This document shows, piece by piece, positions 1-10,215 of a stretch of 64,000 nt of DNA. Positions within the stretch are counted from its first letter, which is position 1; each line of letters begins with the position of its first letter. The notes under the pieces are model-generated. The model was given only the letters and a program-made list of their open reading frames with translations, was not told the DNA's origin and made no database searches. The stretch covers positions 48,589 through 112,588 of the forward strand of contig CADEDJ010000003.1 in NCBI GenBank assembly GCA_902826055.1, read 5' to 3'. This DNA comes from an uncultured Nitrosomonas sp. GTDB lineage: Bacteria > Pseudomonadota > Gammaproteobacteria > Burkholderiales > Nitrosomonadaceae. The position numbers were made by a program, and so were the translations under genes.

Positions 1-359
1 ACCGTCAGTATTTCCAGTAAATGTCCATTGGGATCCCGAAAATAAACACCACGGCCGCCATAATTGTGGTTGATTGCCATATCGCCGGATGTCATGGGCC
101 CGCTACCATATTGGATACTTTCCGCTTGCAATCGTCCGAATATCTCATCAAATTCCTGTTCGGAAACCTTGAAGGCGTAATGATTGGTGTCAAACCGCTC
201 GCGATTATCAAAATCCAAACATAGCGTGTCATTCACCCGCACCACAATGAAATGGGAAAACGCGCCGACATATTCAAACCCGAAAATCCGGCTATAGAAT
301 TGTGCCGATTCTTCTTTGTTTAAGCATGGCACGATGGTATGGTTGAGCGTGATGGCCAT
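1..359 (-). CDS. VOC (glyoxalase/dioxygenase-fold) family protein, 3' end cut by the window
   Basis: The reverse strand reads an open frame starting MAITLNHTIVPCLNKEESAQ and running off the left edge. The pattern of an early His on the first strand (NHTIV), then FYSRIFGFEYVG, and later the RDPNGHLLEI signature is typical of the vicinal-oxygen-chelate superfamily (glyoxalase I, bleomycin/fosfomycin resistance and extradiol dioxygenase fold), whose single domains pair up to bind a metal. The start is supported by an AGGAGA ribosome site 7 bases upstream. About 119 residues are visible, nearly a complete VOC domain. The substrate cannot be told from sequence. It is separated from the sulfur cluster by about 200 bases and is probably its own transcription unit. 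Confidence 0.85.
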   Translation of the reverse strand, partial: MAITLNHTIVPCLNKEESAQFYSRIFGFEYVGAFSHFIVVRVNDTLCLDFDNRERFDTNHYAFKVSEQEFDEIFGRLQAESIQYGSGPMTSGDMAINHNYGGRGVYFRDPNGHLLEILT

Positions 360-520
360 GATTTTCTCCTGCGTTTGAATGTTATGGTTTGAGCAGAATT
401 GGTGAGTAATAGTTTAATCTGCAACATAGATTTCTCGCTATACTCGAAATGACAGGCATGCAGAGCTTCCAAGTGTGCGGTTTTAACCGCATAGCGAAAA
501 TCTCAGGGGCTTGCTCCTCG

Positions 521-567
521 AACGGGATAGTCTACAATAGCCTATCGCCATTGTAGACTATCCCGTT
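521..567 (-). terminator. Perfect 18-bp hairpin at the end of the sulfate cluster
   Basis: Positions 521-538 and 550-567 are perfect reverse complements around an 11-base loop. The right arm touches the stop codon of the EAL-like gene. On the minus strand it would fold right after translation ends. There is no U-tract after it, so it may be a 3' stabilising hairpin or a Rho-assisted end, not a classical intrinsic terminator. Confidence 0.55.
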
Positions 568-1427
568 TATAAGCACCGCAAATGGTCGGTAGCCAATCTG
601 TCATAATAGCCACCTTGCACCAATTCAATGTTAGCAATAGCTGCAATATTCGCCTGTTCCGCGTTGTCCACTTGCTGAAAAATCGTTTGCCCACCGTTAA
701 GCTTTTGCAATTTTACTAATGTTTTGGTAGCCGATTGCCAGATAGTATTCGATTCCCCAATAGTTTCGCTAACAAGTGCACTCATGCGCAGATAATCGGG
801 CGCCAATTTATCGATTAACTCCCGCAAACCGTCCGTCGCATACAATGAACCGATATTGAGCGCAATTTGATAGCCGCGCTGGCGATAATTGTTTAAACCT
901 TCGACTAACTGGGTATGGTGCAAAACATAAAAATTATTAACAGCCAACGAAATGACTACGTTTTTAGTGGTTAGTCCGCACTGGTTAATAAATTCCTCAA
1001 AATAAGCGCCATGATCCTGCTGGACACCCAATATATGCCGCGGATCCACATCAAGAAAAAGCACACCGCCATTGCCTGCATACGCCAGATAATTCAGCAT
1101 GTGAACGGTACGGCGCAGGCGATCGAGATTGATAATCGATTGAAAATCGGTAGGCTGCGTAATGACGTTTGTGAACAGCGTGTCGATCTCTGTGCATTGT
1201 TCACTCACCAATTCGTGGTCATAAGGCATAACCGAGAGTTGCGTGATATGACCGATAAGTTGCTCGTAATTATTTGTTTGCCATACCGGCGCAAAAACGC
1301 TACTGATACGGATTGGACCGAAAATACCGCTGACCAAGCCTTTTTCTAGCAGGAAAGGGTGAAAATTGGCATGATGCTCGAACGCAAAGCGATCGTTAAA
1401 ATGTTGAACTAATTGTTGTAAGGACAT
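567..1427 (-). CDS. Degenerate EAL-domain protein (sulfate cluster, distal)
   Basis: This 286-residue protein has the outline of an EAL (cyclic-di-GMP phosphodiesterase) domain: ISSVFAPVW in place of the usual opening QPI, LFLDVDPRHI in place of the VN.SP strand, and a C-terminal NIELVQGGYYDR in place of AQGY. The catalytic landmarks are missing: no EAL-type glutamate in the first helix, no E.TE, and DDFGTG is replaced by NIGSLYATD. It therefore probably does not hydrolyse c-di-GMP and may act as a binding or scaffold protein. It is the last gene of the sulfate cluster, 58 bases after cysA, with an AGGAGA site before its ATG. A paralogue sits at 4328-5164 between sbp and cysT. The placement suggests a link to sulfate transport; the mechanism is unknown. 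Confidence 0.75.
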   Translation of the reverse strand: MSLQQLVQHFNDRFAFEHHANFHPFLLEKGLVSGIFGPIRISSVFAPVWQTNNYEQLIGHITQLSVMPYDHELVSEQCTEIDTLFTNVITQPTDFQSIINLDRLRRTVHMLNYLAYAGNGGVLFLDVDPRHILGVQQDHGAYFEEFINQCGLTTKNVVISLAVNNFYVLHHTQLVEGLNNYRQRGYQIALNIGSLYATDGLRELIDKLAPDYLRMSALVSETIGESNTIWQSATKTLVKLQKLNGGQTIFQQVDNAEQANIAAIANIELVQGGYYDRLATDHLRCL

Positions 1428-1485
1428 GTTTTCTCCTCATTCATAAAATTTACTGGAATCTAGAAGGCTAACTGTTCAATCTCCA

Positions 1486-2586
1486 TCAACAGGCTTGCGC
1501 AGTTTCATTCCCTTTATTCTGGTGATTGGGAAATAGACTCAAGCGACGCGGCTTGATGAATACTTCATCGCCTTTCACCAGTTGTAATTCACGAAAACGC
1601 TCTTTACTGATTTCAACCTGGATCGGTGTGATATCGATATCATTTTTGCGCACCAGCTCTAAGCGGACAATCGGTCCCACCGAAAGCACGTGAACGACCA
1701 GTGCCGCCAGTGCCGCATCGCCGTTTTGCTTGCGTTCAACTTCGATCTCATGCGGGCGCACGTAAGCAATGGCGGCAACTTCTTCAGCTTCGGCATGTTC
1801 CGGCGCTTCCACTTCGATCGCGCCAATCCAGGCACGGCCGCGGTGCAACCGGCTATGGAATAGATTCACATTACCGAGAAACTCATAAACAAATGGACTG
1901 GCAGGATTTTCATACACTTCATCCGGCGTGCCGATTTGCTCAATACGGCCTTCATTCATGACAACCACTCGGTCGGCAACTTCCAACGCTTCTTCCTGAT
2001 CATGTGTTACGAATACACTGGTGATATGCATGTCGTCATGCAATCTGCGCAACCATGAGCGCAATTCCTTGCGCACCTTGGCATCCAGCGCGCCAAATGG
2101 CTCGTCCAGCAATAACACTTTCGGCTCCACTGCTAGTGCCCGCGCCAGAGCAATACGCTGACGCTGGCCGCCTGAAAGTTGATGCGGGTAACGATCCGCC
2201 AGCCAATCCAATTGCACCAGGTGCAGCAATTTCATGACACGTTCGCGGATTTCCGTATTGGAAGGGCGGAATTTTTTGGGCCGCACGCGCAAACCGAATG
2301 CCACATTCTCGAAAATCGTCATATTGCGGAATAATGCATAATGCTGGAACACAAAACCGACTTGGCGTTCGCGCACATGTTGATCGGTAGCATCTTCGCC
2401 GTGAAACAATACTTGCCCGCTGTCGGTGGTTTCCAGTCCTGCGATCACGCGCAGTAAGGTCGTTTTCCCCGAGCCGGAAGGACCTAGCAATGCCAGCAAT
2501 TCGCCCGAATGTACTTGCAAGCTGACGTCATGCAACGCGGTAAACGTGCCAAACTGTTTAGAAAGATTCAAAACTTCGATACTCAT
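1486..2586 (-). CDS. cysA: Sulfate/thiosulfate ABC importer, ATP-binding subunit
   Basis: The protein (366 aa, normal for CysA) powers sulfate/thiosulfate import across the inner membrane. An ABC domain spans about residues 3-235, with Walker [10 protein letters not shown] (35-43), Q-loop near FQHYALF, signature LSGGQ (137-141), Walker B LLLDEP (158-163) and switch His195 in VTHD. The C-terminal 130 residues look like the TOBE-type regulatory region of CysA/PotA-type importers. Its start overlaps the stop of cysW by four bases (ATGA), so the two are translationally coupled. Neighbouring cysW, cysT and sbp fix the substrate class better than the ATPase alone does. Confidence 0.95.
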   Translation of the reverse strand: MSIEVLNLSKQFGTFTALHDVSLQVHSGELLALLGPSGSGKTTLLRVIAGLETTDSGQVLFHGEDATDQHVRERQVGFVFQHYALFRNMTIFENVAFGLRVRPKKFRPSNTEIRERVMKLLHLVQLDWLADRYPHQLSGGQRQRIALARALAVEPKVLLLDEPFGALDAKVRKELRSWLRRLHDDMHITSVFVTHDQEEALEVADRVVVMNEGRIEQIGTPDEVYENPASPFVYEFLGNVNLFHSRLHRGRAWIGAIEVEAPEHAEAEEVAAIAYVRPHEIEVERKQNGDAALAALVVHVLSVGPIVRLELVRKNDIDITPIQVEISKERFRELQLVKGDEVFIKPRRLSLFPNHQNKGNETAQAC

Positions 2587-3458
2587 TCGTGCCCCCTTTG
2601 TTGGTGTTGTTGGTTGCGAAATTCAATCAGTGTTTTTAACGCCAGCGTCACTAATGCCAGCAAAGCCAGCAATGAAGCCACGGCAAAGGCGGCTGCAAAG
2701 TTATATTCGTTGTAGAGAATTTCGACGTGCAGCGGCATGGTGTTAGTACTGCCGCGAATGTGGCCGGATACTACCGATACCGCGCCAAACTCCCCCATTG
2801 CTCGGGCATTACATAAAATCGCGCCGTACAGCAATCCCCATTTGATATTGGGCAGTGTCACTTGATAGAACGTCTGCCAGCCGCTGGCACCGAGAACCAC
2901 CGCTGCTTCCTCTTCTTCGGTACCTTGCTCTTGCATGAGTGGAATAAGCTCGCGCGCAATAAATGGCACCGTTACAAACACGGTCGCCAGCACAATCCCG
3001 GGTACCGCAAAAATGATTTTCATGTCATGTTCAGCCAGCCATGATCCAAACCATCCTTGCAAACCAAAGACAAGCACATAAATCAGTCCGGAAACTACCG
3101 GTGACACCGAAAATGGCAAATCAATCAGTGTAATCAGCAGATTTTTGCCGCGGAATTCAAACTTGGCGATCGCCCAAGCTGCAGCAACACCGAACAGCAA
3201 ATTCAAAGGTACCGCAATTGCAGCAATAGTTAATGTCAGCTTGATTGCTGCAACAGCATCCGGGTCGGTAATAGCCGCCAGGTATACATCCGCACCTTTC
3301 TTAAACGCTTCATAAAAAACCGATATCAGCGGGATGAACAAAAACAGTGTTAAAAATATTAGTGTCAATCCGATCAGAAACATCCGTATCCATGCAGGTT
3401 CTTGCATGGCTTGCTGTTTTTGCACATCGGCGGACAAGGGATATGTCATTGCAGTCAT
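2583..3458 (-). CDS. cysW: Sulfate ABC importer, permease subunit CysW
   Basis: This inner-membrane permease of about 291 residues has six hydrophobic segments and the ABC-permease EAA loop ([17 protein letters not shown]), which docks on CysA. It carries the CysW-style features [15 protein letters not shown] and [15 protein letters not shown]. The ATG at 3458 is preferred over a TTG one codon upstream because an AAGGTG ribosome site lies at good distance. It starts 9 bases after the cysT stop and ends overlapping cysA. CysW and CysT form the heterodimeric channel that receives sulfate from Sbp. Confidence 0.94.
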   Translation of the reverse strand: MTAMTYPLSADVQKQQAMQEPAWIRMFLIGLTLIFLTLFLFIPLISVFYEAFKKGADVYLAAITDPDAVAAIKLTLTIAAIAVPLNLLFGVAAAWAIAKFEFRGKNLLITLIDLPFSVSPVVSGLIYVLVFGLQGWFGSWLAEHDMKIIFAVPGIVLATVFVTVPFIARELIPLMQEQGTEEEEAAVVLGASGWQTFYQVTLPNIKWGLLYGAILCNARAMGEFGAVSVVSGHIRGSTNTMPLHVEILYNEYNFAAAFAVASLLALLALVTLALKTLIEFRNQQHQQRGHE

Positions 3459-3467
3459 CAAATCACC

Positions 3468-4301
3468 TTAGGTTGTACTATTGCGCCGCCGACTCCACCA
3501 TTGCAGCAGGTTGATGATCAGCAGCAAAAAAAATGAGATTACGAGCATTACCACGGATAGCGCAGTAGCGCCCGCGTAGTCGTATTGTTCCAGTTTGGTT
3601 ACGATCAACAGCGGTGTAATTTCCGAAACCATCGGCATATTTCCGGCAATGAAAATCACTGAGCCGTATTCTCCGATCGCGCGTGCGAAAGCCAGCGCGA
3701 ATCCGGTCATTAGTGCGGGGAAAATTGCCGGAAAAATTATCCGTGTGAAGGTTTGCCAACGATTAGCACCAAGAGTGGCGGCCGCCTCTTCCAGCTCGGT
3801 TTCGATATCTTCCAGCACGGGCTGAACCGTACGCACTACGAACGGTAAGCCGATGAAAGTCAGCGCCACAAAAATACCCAGCGGGGTAAACGCGACCTTG
3901 ATGCCAAGCGGTTCGAGAAATTGCCCGATCCAACCATTGCCGGCATACAACGCAGTCAATGCAATACCCGCCACCGCAGTTGGCAACGCGAAGGGAAGAT
4001 CCACCAGTGCATCGACTATTTTCTTGCCGGGAAAATGGTAGCGCACCAGCACCCAAGCCACTAGCAAACCAAATACCGCATTCACGCAAGCCGCGGCAAA
4101 CGAGGCGCCGAACGTTAAACGGTATGAAGCCAGCACGCGCGGCGTTGTGACCGTAGCCCAGAATTCCGGCCAGGTCAGCTCGGCGGTGCGGATAAATGCG
4201 GCTGACAGCGGAATCAGAACGATCAGGCTGAGATACAGCAGGGTAAATCCGAGCGCCAGATTGAAACCGGGCAAAATGCTATGTTGTTTAAATGTATACA
4301 A
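3468..4301 (-). CDS. cysT: Sulfate ABC importer, permease subunit CysT (CysU)
   Basis: This 277-residue inner-membrane permease is the CysW partner. Hydrophobic segments begin at about residue 15, and the EAA motif reads [34 protein letters not shown] is the CysT signature region. The start is a TTG codon preceded by a strong AGGAG at six bases; no ATG sits at a better place. It lies 26 bases after the internal EAL-like gene and 9 bases before cysW, in a single minus-strand operon. Confidence 0.94.
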   Translation of the reverse strand: MYTFKQHSILPGFNLALGFTLLYLSLIVLIPLSAAFIRTAELTWPEFWATVTTPRVLASYRLTFGASFAAACVNAVFGLLVAWVLVRYHFPGKKIVDALVDLPFALPTAVAGIALTALYAGNGWIGQFLEPLGIKVAFTPLGIFVALTFIGLPFVVRTVQPVLEDIETELEEAAATLGANRWQTFTRIIFPAIFPALMTGFALAFARAIGEYGSVIFIAGNMPMVSEITPLLIVTKLEQYDYAGATALSVVMLVISFFLLLIINLLQWWSRRRNSTT

Positions 4302-4327
4302 ATCGCACTCCTGATAACTGCATTAAG

Positions 4328-5164
4328 TTAGAAATTTCTTGATGGCTCTGAAACGGACAAGCGATCAATCACGCTGATTGTATGCGTGGATTTACCCAGT
4401 AAATTACCCTGCAGATAATCCGCGCCTGAACGGATGGCGGCCGCCAATTGTCCGGATGTTTCAATATCCCGTACCAATAGGTTGGCGCCAAAGCTATGGA
4501 TATTATCCACCAGCGCTGTAATGGCTTCGTGTCGCATCAAATCGCTTGCTTCAATGCGTACGATATTCGGATATAAGCTTCTGAGCTCCACCATCCAGTC
4601 GCTGCAATTGCCGCTGTAATCCGCAGCGATTTGATAGCCACGGGAACGATAGTTGGTAATGACATGCTGCAATAATTTCCAATTGCGATTGACGATAGCC
4701 GGAATTTCAATGACTACTTGCGAAGTCTTCATGCCAATCAAATCAAGAAAATTTTCAAATGCCCGGCCGTGATCGTCTTTAACACTTTCCAACAACCGTG
4801 GGTGAACATCGACAAATAAGTGATCCGTTTTGGAAGTGTGATTGAAATGATAATTGAGCGCATGAATGGCGCGGCACAACCGATCCAAATCGACCAATTG
4901 TTCGTCTTTTGCCGCCAATGAGAAAACTTGCCAAGGCCAAAGCGCCACATCGTCGTCTACCGTCGAACGGATATAGGCTGCGTGCCCGATGGTTTTTCCC
5001 GGCACGATACCGAAAACAGGCTGAAATACACTGGTAATTTCGCACTGATAAAAATATCCGCTGATCCAGCCGTTGTCGGCACGTTTCAAAGAATAGTCCG
5101 TGGCTGATTGGATGAGCTCAAATTCATCCTTGACAGTAAAAATAGGATTGGTTGATGTATTCAT
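4328..5164 (-). CDS. Degenerate EAL-domain protein (sulfate cluster, internal)
   Basis: This is a 278-residue EAL-like protein between the sulfate-binding protein and the permeases. Recognisable EAL strands are ITSVFQPVFGI, HLFVDVHPRLL, VVIEIPAI and the end motif GADYLQGNLLGKS. The catalytic glutamate of EAL is replaced (AAYIRS region) and DDFGTG is replaced by DYSGNCSD, so phosphodiesterase activity is unlikely. Its overall layout, including the R.IHALNYH helix, matches the distal paralogue at 567-1427, so the two probably arose by duplication. The start at 5164 is chosen because ACAGGAGCC lies just upstream; an in-frame ATG 24 bases earlier lacks a ribosome site. A role in sensing or tuning sulfate uptake is inferred from position only. 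Confidence 0.78.
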   Translation of the reverse strand: MNTSTNPIFTVKDEFELIQSATDYSLKRADNGWISGYFYQCEITSVFQPVFGIVPGKTIGHAAYIRSTVDDDVALWPWQVFSLAAKDEQLVDLDRLCRAIHALNYHFNHTSKTDHLFVDVHPRLLESVKDDHGRAFENFLDLIGMKTSQVVIEIPAIVNRNWKLLQHVITNYRSRGYQIAADYSGNCSDWMVELRSLYPNIVRIEASDLMRHEAITALVDNIHSFGANLLVRDIETSGQLAAAIRSGADYLQGNLLGKSTHTISVIDRLSVSEPSRNF

Positions 5165-5234
5165 GGAATGGCTCCTGTCGGCAATCAAAAAAACGCTTTA
5201 TGGACGAGAGCGCGCCGCAGCACGCTACCTTGTC

Positions 5235-6236
5235 TCATTTCAGATAAATCTGATCGAATGTGCCGCCATCGGCAAAATGAATTTTGTGGGCATTTTTCCA
5301 GCCACCAAACGCATCGTCGATTTTGAACAATTCAATCTGAGGAAACTTCCCGGCATACTTTTCGGTAACTTTCGCATGGGTTGGGCGATAGAAATGCTTG
5401 GCTACAATTTCTTGGCCTTCTTCCGAGTACAAGTATTGCAGATAGGCTTCCGCAATTTGACGCGTGCTTCTTTTGTCGACCACTTTATCGACGACTGCTA
5501 CCGGTGGTTCGGCAAGAATGCTGAGCGATGGAATTACAATTTCGAATTTATCCGAACCATATTCCTTGAGTGCCAGAAAGGCTTCGTTTTCCCAGGAAAT
5601 GAAAACATCGCCGACACCTCGCTCTACAAACGTGGTGGTTGAACCGCGTGCGCCGGAATCCAGCACCGGGACATTTTTGTAAATATTGCCGACGAATTCC
5701 TGTACTTTACCCTCGCCAAAGCGCCGCTTGCCATATTCCCATGCCGCCAGATAATTCCACTGCGCGCCGCCGGATGTTTTCGGGTTTGGTGTAATCACGC
5801 TTACACCCGGGCGGGCCAGATCATCCCAATCTTTAATGCCTTTGGGATTACCTTTGTGCACCAGGAAAATGATCGTTGAGGTATACGGCGTACTGTTGAG
5901 TGCTAATCGTTTCTGCCAATCTTCCGGTAGTAATTTGGCTTTCTCTGCAATAGCGTTGATATCGTTCGCCAACGCTAATGTCACAACATCGGCTTCCAAT
6001 CCGTCAATGACGGAGCGTGCTTGTTTGCCGGAGCCGCCGTGAGATTGTCGCACGGTGACTTTTTCGTTATTTTTTTCCTGCCAATGCTTGGCAAAAGCGG
6101 CATTAAATTCCTGATACAGTTCACGGGTTGGATCGTAAGAAACATTCAGCAAAGTTTTTTCAGCCAATACGTTACTGCCTATAAATAAGCTTGTTACCAA
6201 AAGGCTTGTTGCTAGCCATATTTTTTTAATAGCCAT
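5235..6236 (-). CDS. sbp: Periplasmic sulfate-binding protein
   Basis: The protein (333 aa) delivers sulfate to the CysTW permease. It starts with a signal peptide ([18 protein letters not shown], cleavage near VLA-EK). The mature protein opens with [15 protein letters not shown] and has [15 protein letters not shown] and [18 protein letters not shown], all typical of the Sbp/CysP family, whose backbone amides and a Ser bind dehydrated sulfate. A GGAGA ribosome site precedes the ATG. It follows the porin gene by 32 bases, which suggests that porin, binding protein and permease are co-transcribed. Whether thiosulfate is also bound cannot be decided from sequence. Confidence 0.94.
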   Translation of the reverse strand: MAIKKIWLATSLLVTSLFIGSNVLAEKTLLNVSYDPTRELYQEFNAAFAKHWQEKNNEKVTVRQSHGGSGKQARSVIDGLEADVVTLALANDINAIAEKAKLLPEDWQKRLALNSTPYTSTIIFLVHKGNPKGIKDWDDLARPGVSVITPNPKTSGGAQWNYLAAWEYGKRRFGEGKVQEFVGNIYKNVPVLDSGARGSTTTFVERGVGDVFISWENEAFLALKEYGSDKFEIVIPSLSILAEPPVAVVDKVVDKRSTRQIAEAYLQYLYSEEGQEIVAKHFYRPTHAKVTEKYAGKFPQIELFKIDDAFGGWKNAHKIHFADGGTFDQIYLK

Positions 6237-6268
6237 GATTTTTCTCCAATTAAAAAATTTAAGATTGT

Positions 6269-7957
6269 TTATAAAAGACTGATTAATACTTCAAAGTACA
6301 GAAAGTCGGTGTCACCTGAACGTTGATCGACACAGGGATGTACGTTACTGCTATCGCAATGCGGGGCTGCTGCGATACGGCTTTTTACGAATTCTCCCGC
6401 GGTAAAATGGGTGTAGCCTAGGATGGTGTTTACGCGAGGAATGGGTTGGTAGCGAATACGCCCTTCAAACGCATGGCCCGCGAAATCACCGCTTTGTCCG
6501 GTACGGTCGCGGTTGAATCCCGGATCGCGGACCGTATTACTGATGTTGCCATCGAGAATATCGAACATGCGGTCGGTTTTGCTGGCCAACCAGTATCCGC
6601 CATAACCGAGTTCAAATCCCAATTTCTGCGTTGGACTGAATTCCATTCTGACTTTAGGTGCTTTAAGGTTTTCATAAATCACATAGTGATCCGCCGACCA
6701 AGGCCGGGCAAACCCAAAAAAGCGGTCAAAACGATTGTCGACATTGTCAGTTGGATCCTTGTCACCTGTGGCATAACCGTAAAATAAGCCGATACGCGGT
6801 TTCCAAGCATGGTCAAAAGTTTTTCCCACTTCGATGGTATAACCATGTGCATCGACGCGATTAGGACCGGTAAACCCGAGCTGATGGTTGTAGCTGACAT
6901 CAAAATCAAGAATGTTGCCGGCCTTGCCGTAAACGCGGAATCCTGGCATATGAATTTGCCGATCGAGTCGATTGGTAGCAGTGAAACCACTGGGATCAGC
7001 CGTTTGTTTTTGGCCCATGTAGTACGTCTGGAAGGTAGCGATGTCTGACCACTTGCGCCACGTTCCAATCGCACCGAAGAACCACAAATGATCATTCGCT
7101 TCGTCAAATTTGGTTTGCAAGCGCCGTACCGGTTGCATGCCAAACAGATCCAGTTCCCAATCGTTGGCTTCACGCCCCAGATTTAGGCGGAAACCTTCAA
7201 AGGTATTGGTGGTATTGCGCCATTCGTTACGGGCAATAAAACGCCGGTCGGTTGTTTCGTAAGCCATGCGGCCCACGCGGAATCGAATCGGACGATCATT
7301 TCCCCGGTCATCAACGCCAATTGCTTTTTTGAAATACAATTCACCATAAGCATTGAGCAGATCGAATTCGTTTCTTTCCTGATCTGTAATGGCGTGTTTA
7401 TTGTTATAGACACGGGAGTCCTGAAATTCCACGGCAAAACGGAAGGGATCCAGGATGTTTTTTATGCCAATCCAAGCACGATTACGTAAAAAGAACGGAT
7501 TATCTTCCCCGCCTTCTATACGCCGTATGTCATTATTGCGCCATTCATAACGTGTGCGATGTTCCAAACCGATATCCAGCCAAGTAACATCTTTAAACCG
7601 CTCAATACCGATATCACTTAGCTGGCGGACATATCGCGGTGGATCAGAATCCGGATTGGTGGCATAACTATTTGATCGCTGATGATAGCTGGCCGGCTTT
7701 GCTGCTTCCGGCGCTTTTTTCTCCGGAACAATGGCAGGAAGTTTTTCTTCCAGCTTAGATGGCTTATTATCCTGGTCGGATGATTTGTTGATTAATGGTT
7801 TACCCATGTCAACAGCAATTTGCTGTGCAACTTGCACAACTTGTTGCTGCAAGGCTTGGAAATCCACGCCTGATTTTTCTTCAGGCGATGCCTGAATGGA
7901 CTGAGTTGTAAATATGCTCAACGCAACAATGCGTAAGAAACCCCAAAGAAGCTTCAC
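6269..7957 (-). CDS. Outer-membrane porin of the alginate-export family, sulfate-cluster member
   Basis: A 562-residue predicted beta-barrel. A GTG start at 7957 is preferred because AGGAG sits six bases before it; it gives a clean signal peptide ([16 protein letters not shown], cleavage near IQA-SP). A Gln/Lys/Pro-rich linker of about 90 residues follows, then a barrel resembling the alginate-export (AlgE-like) family: the run [23 protein letters not shown] and [11 protein letters not shown] is characteristic. Alternating aromatic strands continue to the C-terminus ([13 protein letters not shown]). In this setting it probably lets sulfate or a sulfonated compound cross the outer membrane, not alginate. 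This role is inferred from being 32 bases upstream of sbp. Confidence 0.82.
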   Translation of the reverse strand: MKLLWGFLRIVALSIFTTQSIQASPEEKSGVDFQALQQQVVQVAQQIAVDMGKPLINKSSDQDNKPSKLEEKLPAIVPEKKAPEAAKPASYHQRSNSYATNPDSDPPRYVRQLSDIGIERFKDVTWLDIGLEHRTRYEWRNNDIRRIEGGEDNPFFLRNRAWIGIKNILDPFRFAVEFQDSRVYNNKHAITDQERNEFDLLNAYGELYFKKAIGVDDRGNDRPIRFRVGRMAYETTDRRFIARNEWRNTTNTFEGFRLNLGREANDWELDLFGMQPVRRLQTKFDEANDHLWFFGAIGTWRKWSDIATFQTYYMGQKQTADPSGFTATNRLDRQIHMPGFRVYGKAGNILDFDVSYNHQLGFTGPNRVDAHGYTIEVGKTFDHAWKPRIGLFYGYATGDKDPTDNVDNRFDRFFGFARPWSADHYVIYENLKAPKVRMEFSPTQKLGFELGYGGYWLASKTDRMFDILDGNISNTVRDPGFNRDRTGQSGDFAGHAFEGRIRYQPIPRVNTILGYTHFTAGEFVKSRIAAAPHCDSSNVHPCVDQRSGDTDFLYFEVLISLL

Positions 7958-8085
7958 TTCATTCTCCTTATGTGAGCTCTCCGGCATTCCGGTTGAGTCA
8001 CTGATACTGTCTTGCTGTTTACCTCCGATGTTGGTGGTCGGTGTTATCTTGTTTGTAGAATCGAGGCAGTCTTAATTCATTATTT

Positions 8086-8289
8086 TTATGCCTTCTTTTC
8101 ATTAGGTTTATTTTGATTCAAGCGAATTTTTTCCCGGCATTCGATCTGTACCACTCTACCGTCATGGATAACGATTTCAACGGATCCATATTCGATACTG
8201 GCAACCGCACGAAGAATTTCCTGAGTAATGCTTGTAGGTAGCTTTTTAGGCGGTTCTACAACAGTTTTTGCATCATAATCGGTAGTCAT
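8086..8289 (-). CDS. YezD-like small protein (DUF2292)
   Basis: The 67-residue protein has the core ITQEILRAVASIEYGSVEI followed by IHDGRVVQIECREKIR, the hallmark of the DUF2292/YezD family. Members are small and uncharacterised and, as far as I recall, are often found beside sulfur-assimilation genes. It is on the same strand as, and upstream of, the porin-sbp-cys cluster, with 128 bases between them, so it may be the first gene of the unit or have its own promoter. The ribosome site is weak. The sequence shows no membrane segment or Cys pair apart from one Cys. Confidence 0.75.
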   Translation of the reverse strand: MTTDYDAKTVVEPPKKLPTSITQEILRAVASIEYGSVEIVIHDGRVVQIECREKIRLNQNKPNEKKA

Positions 8290-8655
8290 TTACATCACTT
8301 TTTGAACAAAAATATCAATGGAGGCGAACGATATCATCGTTCCTATATAAACAGAAATATTGTTTGGTTAAAATGATATTGCTAAATGTTATATAAAATA
8401 TTTTATGATGCTTACTGATAAGCTATTACGTCGCGCGAAATTTGATAAGCCTGGAGCTTATTTATGGGATTGCAGGTGTAACGGATAGCGACTAAAGACC
8501 GCCTCAACAATTTACAGAGGTCATGCGGAATGTAGCGAGGAATCTGAATTAATCAATGGTAGAGTTTTTTGTACCCGAAATGACACCTATTCGGGAATTG
8601 CTTAATTGCTTGTTTTTGATTGGCCACCAGCTTTGCCGGTGGCCTTGAGGATGGT
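8290..8655. other. Intergenic stretch upstream of the sulfur cluster
   Basis: This 366-base stretch lies between the yezD-like start and the 3' end of the lipoprotein gene. It is AT-rich near 8310-8410, which could hold the minus-strand promoter of the sulfur cluster. At 8622-8644 a 7-bp inverted repeat (GGCCACC/GGTGGCC) sits about 12 bases past the lipoprotein stop and may be its weak terminator, although no U-tract follows. I see no gene or other repeat here. Confidence 0.4.
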
Positions 8656-9933
8656 TTATTGGCGCTGTAATCTCAGCATCATCGGTTGCATACGCTTGAT
8701 TGTTTGCGGAGCGATGAAGCCTTTTATTTCCAGTGATTTGACCGCGGATGCCGGCGCGCAATTGGCGACTTCCACCAACTTGACGACGAGTGGATTAAAG
8801 TAAACATCCATGCCGGTGTAACTTCCGGCATCATCACCGTCGTAATCACCGCGAAATTTGAATTCTTTCACCGGACCGTTCGGGCCACCACCTTGAGGAT
8901 CTTCGTTATGATCGGTATCGATGTAATGCGCTGAGCTTTCCATGTTGCCTTGAATGCTATCAATGCGCCAGCCGGATGGAGCTGTGTAATAAGAAACGAT
9001 ATGTTCTCCTTCTGCCGTGGTCCAGTCGCTGCGCGTTTCTTTGGCTTTCATCCAAAGCCGCACATTAACATGCGTACCTTCATTGATCCAGCGTGCGGTT
9101 GCCCATACTTCGGGGCCATGGCCGGAGAATTCCTTATCGCCTCGGGTGTGGGGCGGGTTATAGGTGACAAAAGTACTGCGCGAATAAGTTTCTGTTTTTT
9201 CCCGGCATATGGGTGTAGCTGGCTGGATGATGGCAATACTGGAAATGACACGATCTTGCCACTCCAGGGTAAGGCGGTCACTGTCACTGGATACGGGGAC
9301 GCCATTGGCACCGAGATTGAGCGTCATATGATAATGCGTCGGACGGTCTAGGTATGAAGATACATTCGACGTATGGGATTTTTCTTTTAGCGTGACTTTA
9401 ATCGGTGTGGTGTCAAAATCATAACCGAAAAATTCCAGTTTATTGCGTCGGCTCGTATCCAACGCCATGTCCACTGCCGCTGGTACCACATGACACAGTG
9501 CCGGTTCAACCGGAGGTACCTCTTGATGCAGTAGGCGGGCGCGAATTCTGACCAAGGCTTGGCGCACACGTGAACCGATGAAATCCATATTACAGCGCAG
9601 TTCCGTACCGGTAGCGGCAACGCTGCGATTAAGTAAATCAGATATTTCATTGCGGATGGTCGATTGAGCGTCAGCGGTCAATTTATCGGTAGTTTGCTGC
9701 AACACCGATTGCCAAGCGGATGAGTTACGATCCAACGCATCAATGGCGCCATCCAATGCCGTAACGGTATCGCCGGTAACATCGCTTACGGTATCGGCGA
9801 CGCGATCAATTTTATCGCCGATACTGCAAGCGGAAATCGAGATCGATAGAATTATTAGCAAGCATAATGGCAATAAGTGCAATGTAAAACATGTTTGAAG
9901 GCGGTGTGACAGAAATGATGGAGTTGCTTTCAT
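8656..9933 (-). CDS. Large lipoprotein of unknown function
   Basis: About 425 residues. The start at 9933 has AGGAG nine bases upstream. An N-terminal hydrophobic stretch ends in the lipobox ISISAC, so the mature protein should be lipid-anchored at Cys. Next comes an amphipathic, Asp/Thr/Val-rich helical region (DKIDRVADTVSDVTGDTV) likely to coil. The C-terminal 250 residues are beta-rich with Trp-containing strands and a region around DTDHNEDPQGGGPNGPVKEF. I do not recognise a family. It is monocistronic on the minus strand and divergent from the secreted propeller gene at 10216. Confidence 0.7.
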   Translation of the reverse strand: MKATPSFLSHRLQTCFTLHLLPLCLLIILSISISACSIGDKIDRVADTVSDVTGDTVTALDGAIDALDRNSSAWQSVLQQTTDKLTADAQSTIRNEISDLLNRSVAATGTELRCNMDFIGSRVRQALVRIRARLLHQEVPPVEPALCHVVPAAVDMALDTSRRNKLEFFGYDFDTTPIKVTLKEKSHTSNVSSYLDRPTHYHMTLNLGANGVPVSSDSDRLTLEWQDRVISSIAIIQPATPICREKTETYSRSTFVTYNPPHTRGDKEFSGHGPEVWATARWINEGTHVNVRLWMKAKETRSDWTTAEGEHIVSYYTAPSGWRIDSIQGNMESSAHYIDTDHNEDPQGGGPNGPVKEFKFRGDYDGDDAGSYTGMDVYFNPLVVKLVEVANCAPASAVKSLEIKGFIAPQTIKRMQPMMLRLQRQ

Positions 9934-10215
9934 GCTGTTGATCTCCTGGTTGATAAGAGGAAAACCCGCATTTACGCTGCACTGTGCAGGCACTGAAAAA
10001 AACTTTCTTGGCAGCTAATATAAATAATGCTAAGTGCCGAGTCAAACTTGTTCTTAGGATTTTAGCAGCCGTTTCACCCGATACAGTGAAGAGTTTCGGA
10101 TATTTAAGCACAGCATAAAATATACACTTGCAGAACAAAGATCATAGGCCTATCCTGATAACCGTATATCTATAGGATTAATAAATCCTATTGATTTTAA
10201 AAAGGAGAGCAATCT

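Noticed and set aside
1011..1349. Plus-strand frame opposite the distal EAL gene
   Set aside because: Antisense shadow of a coding region; no recognisable protein.
8622..8644. GGCCACC/GGTGGCC hairpin as a firm terminator
   Set aside because: Short stem and no U-tract on either strand; mentioned only as a weak possibility.
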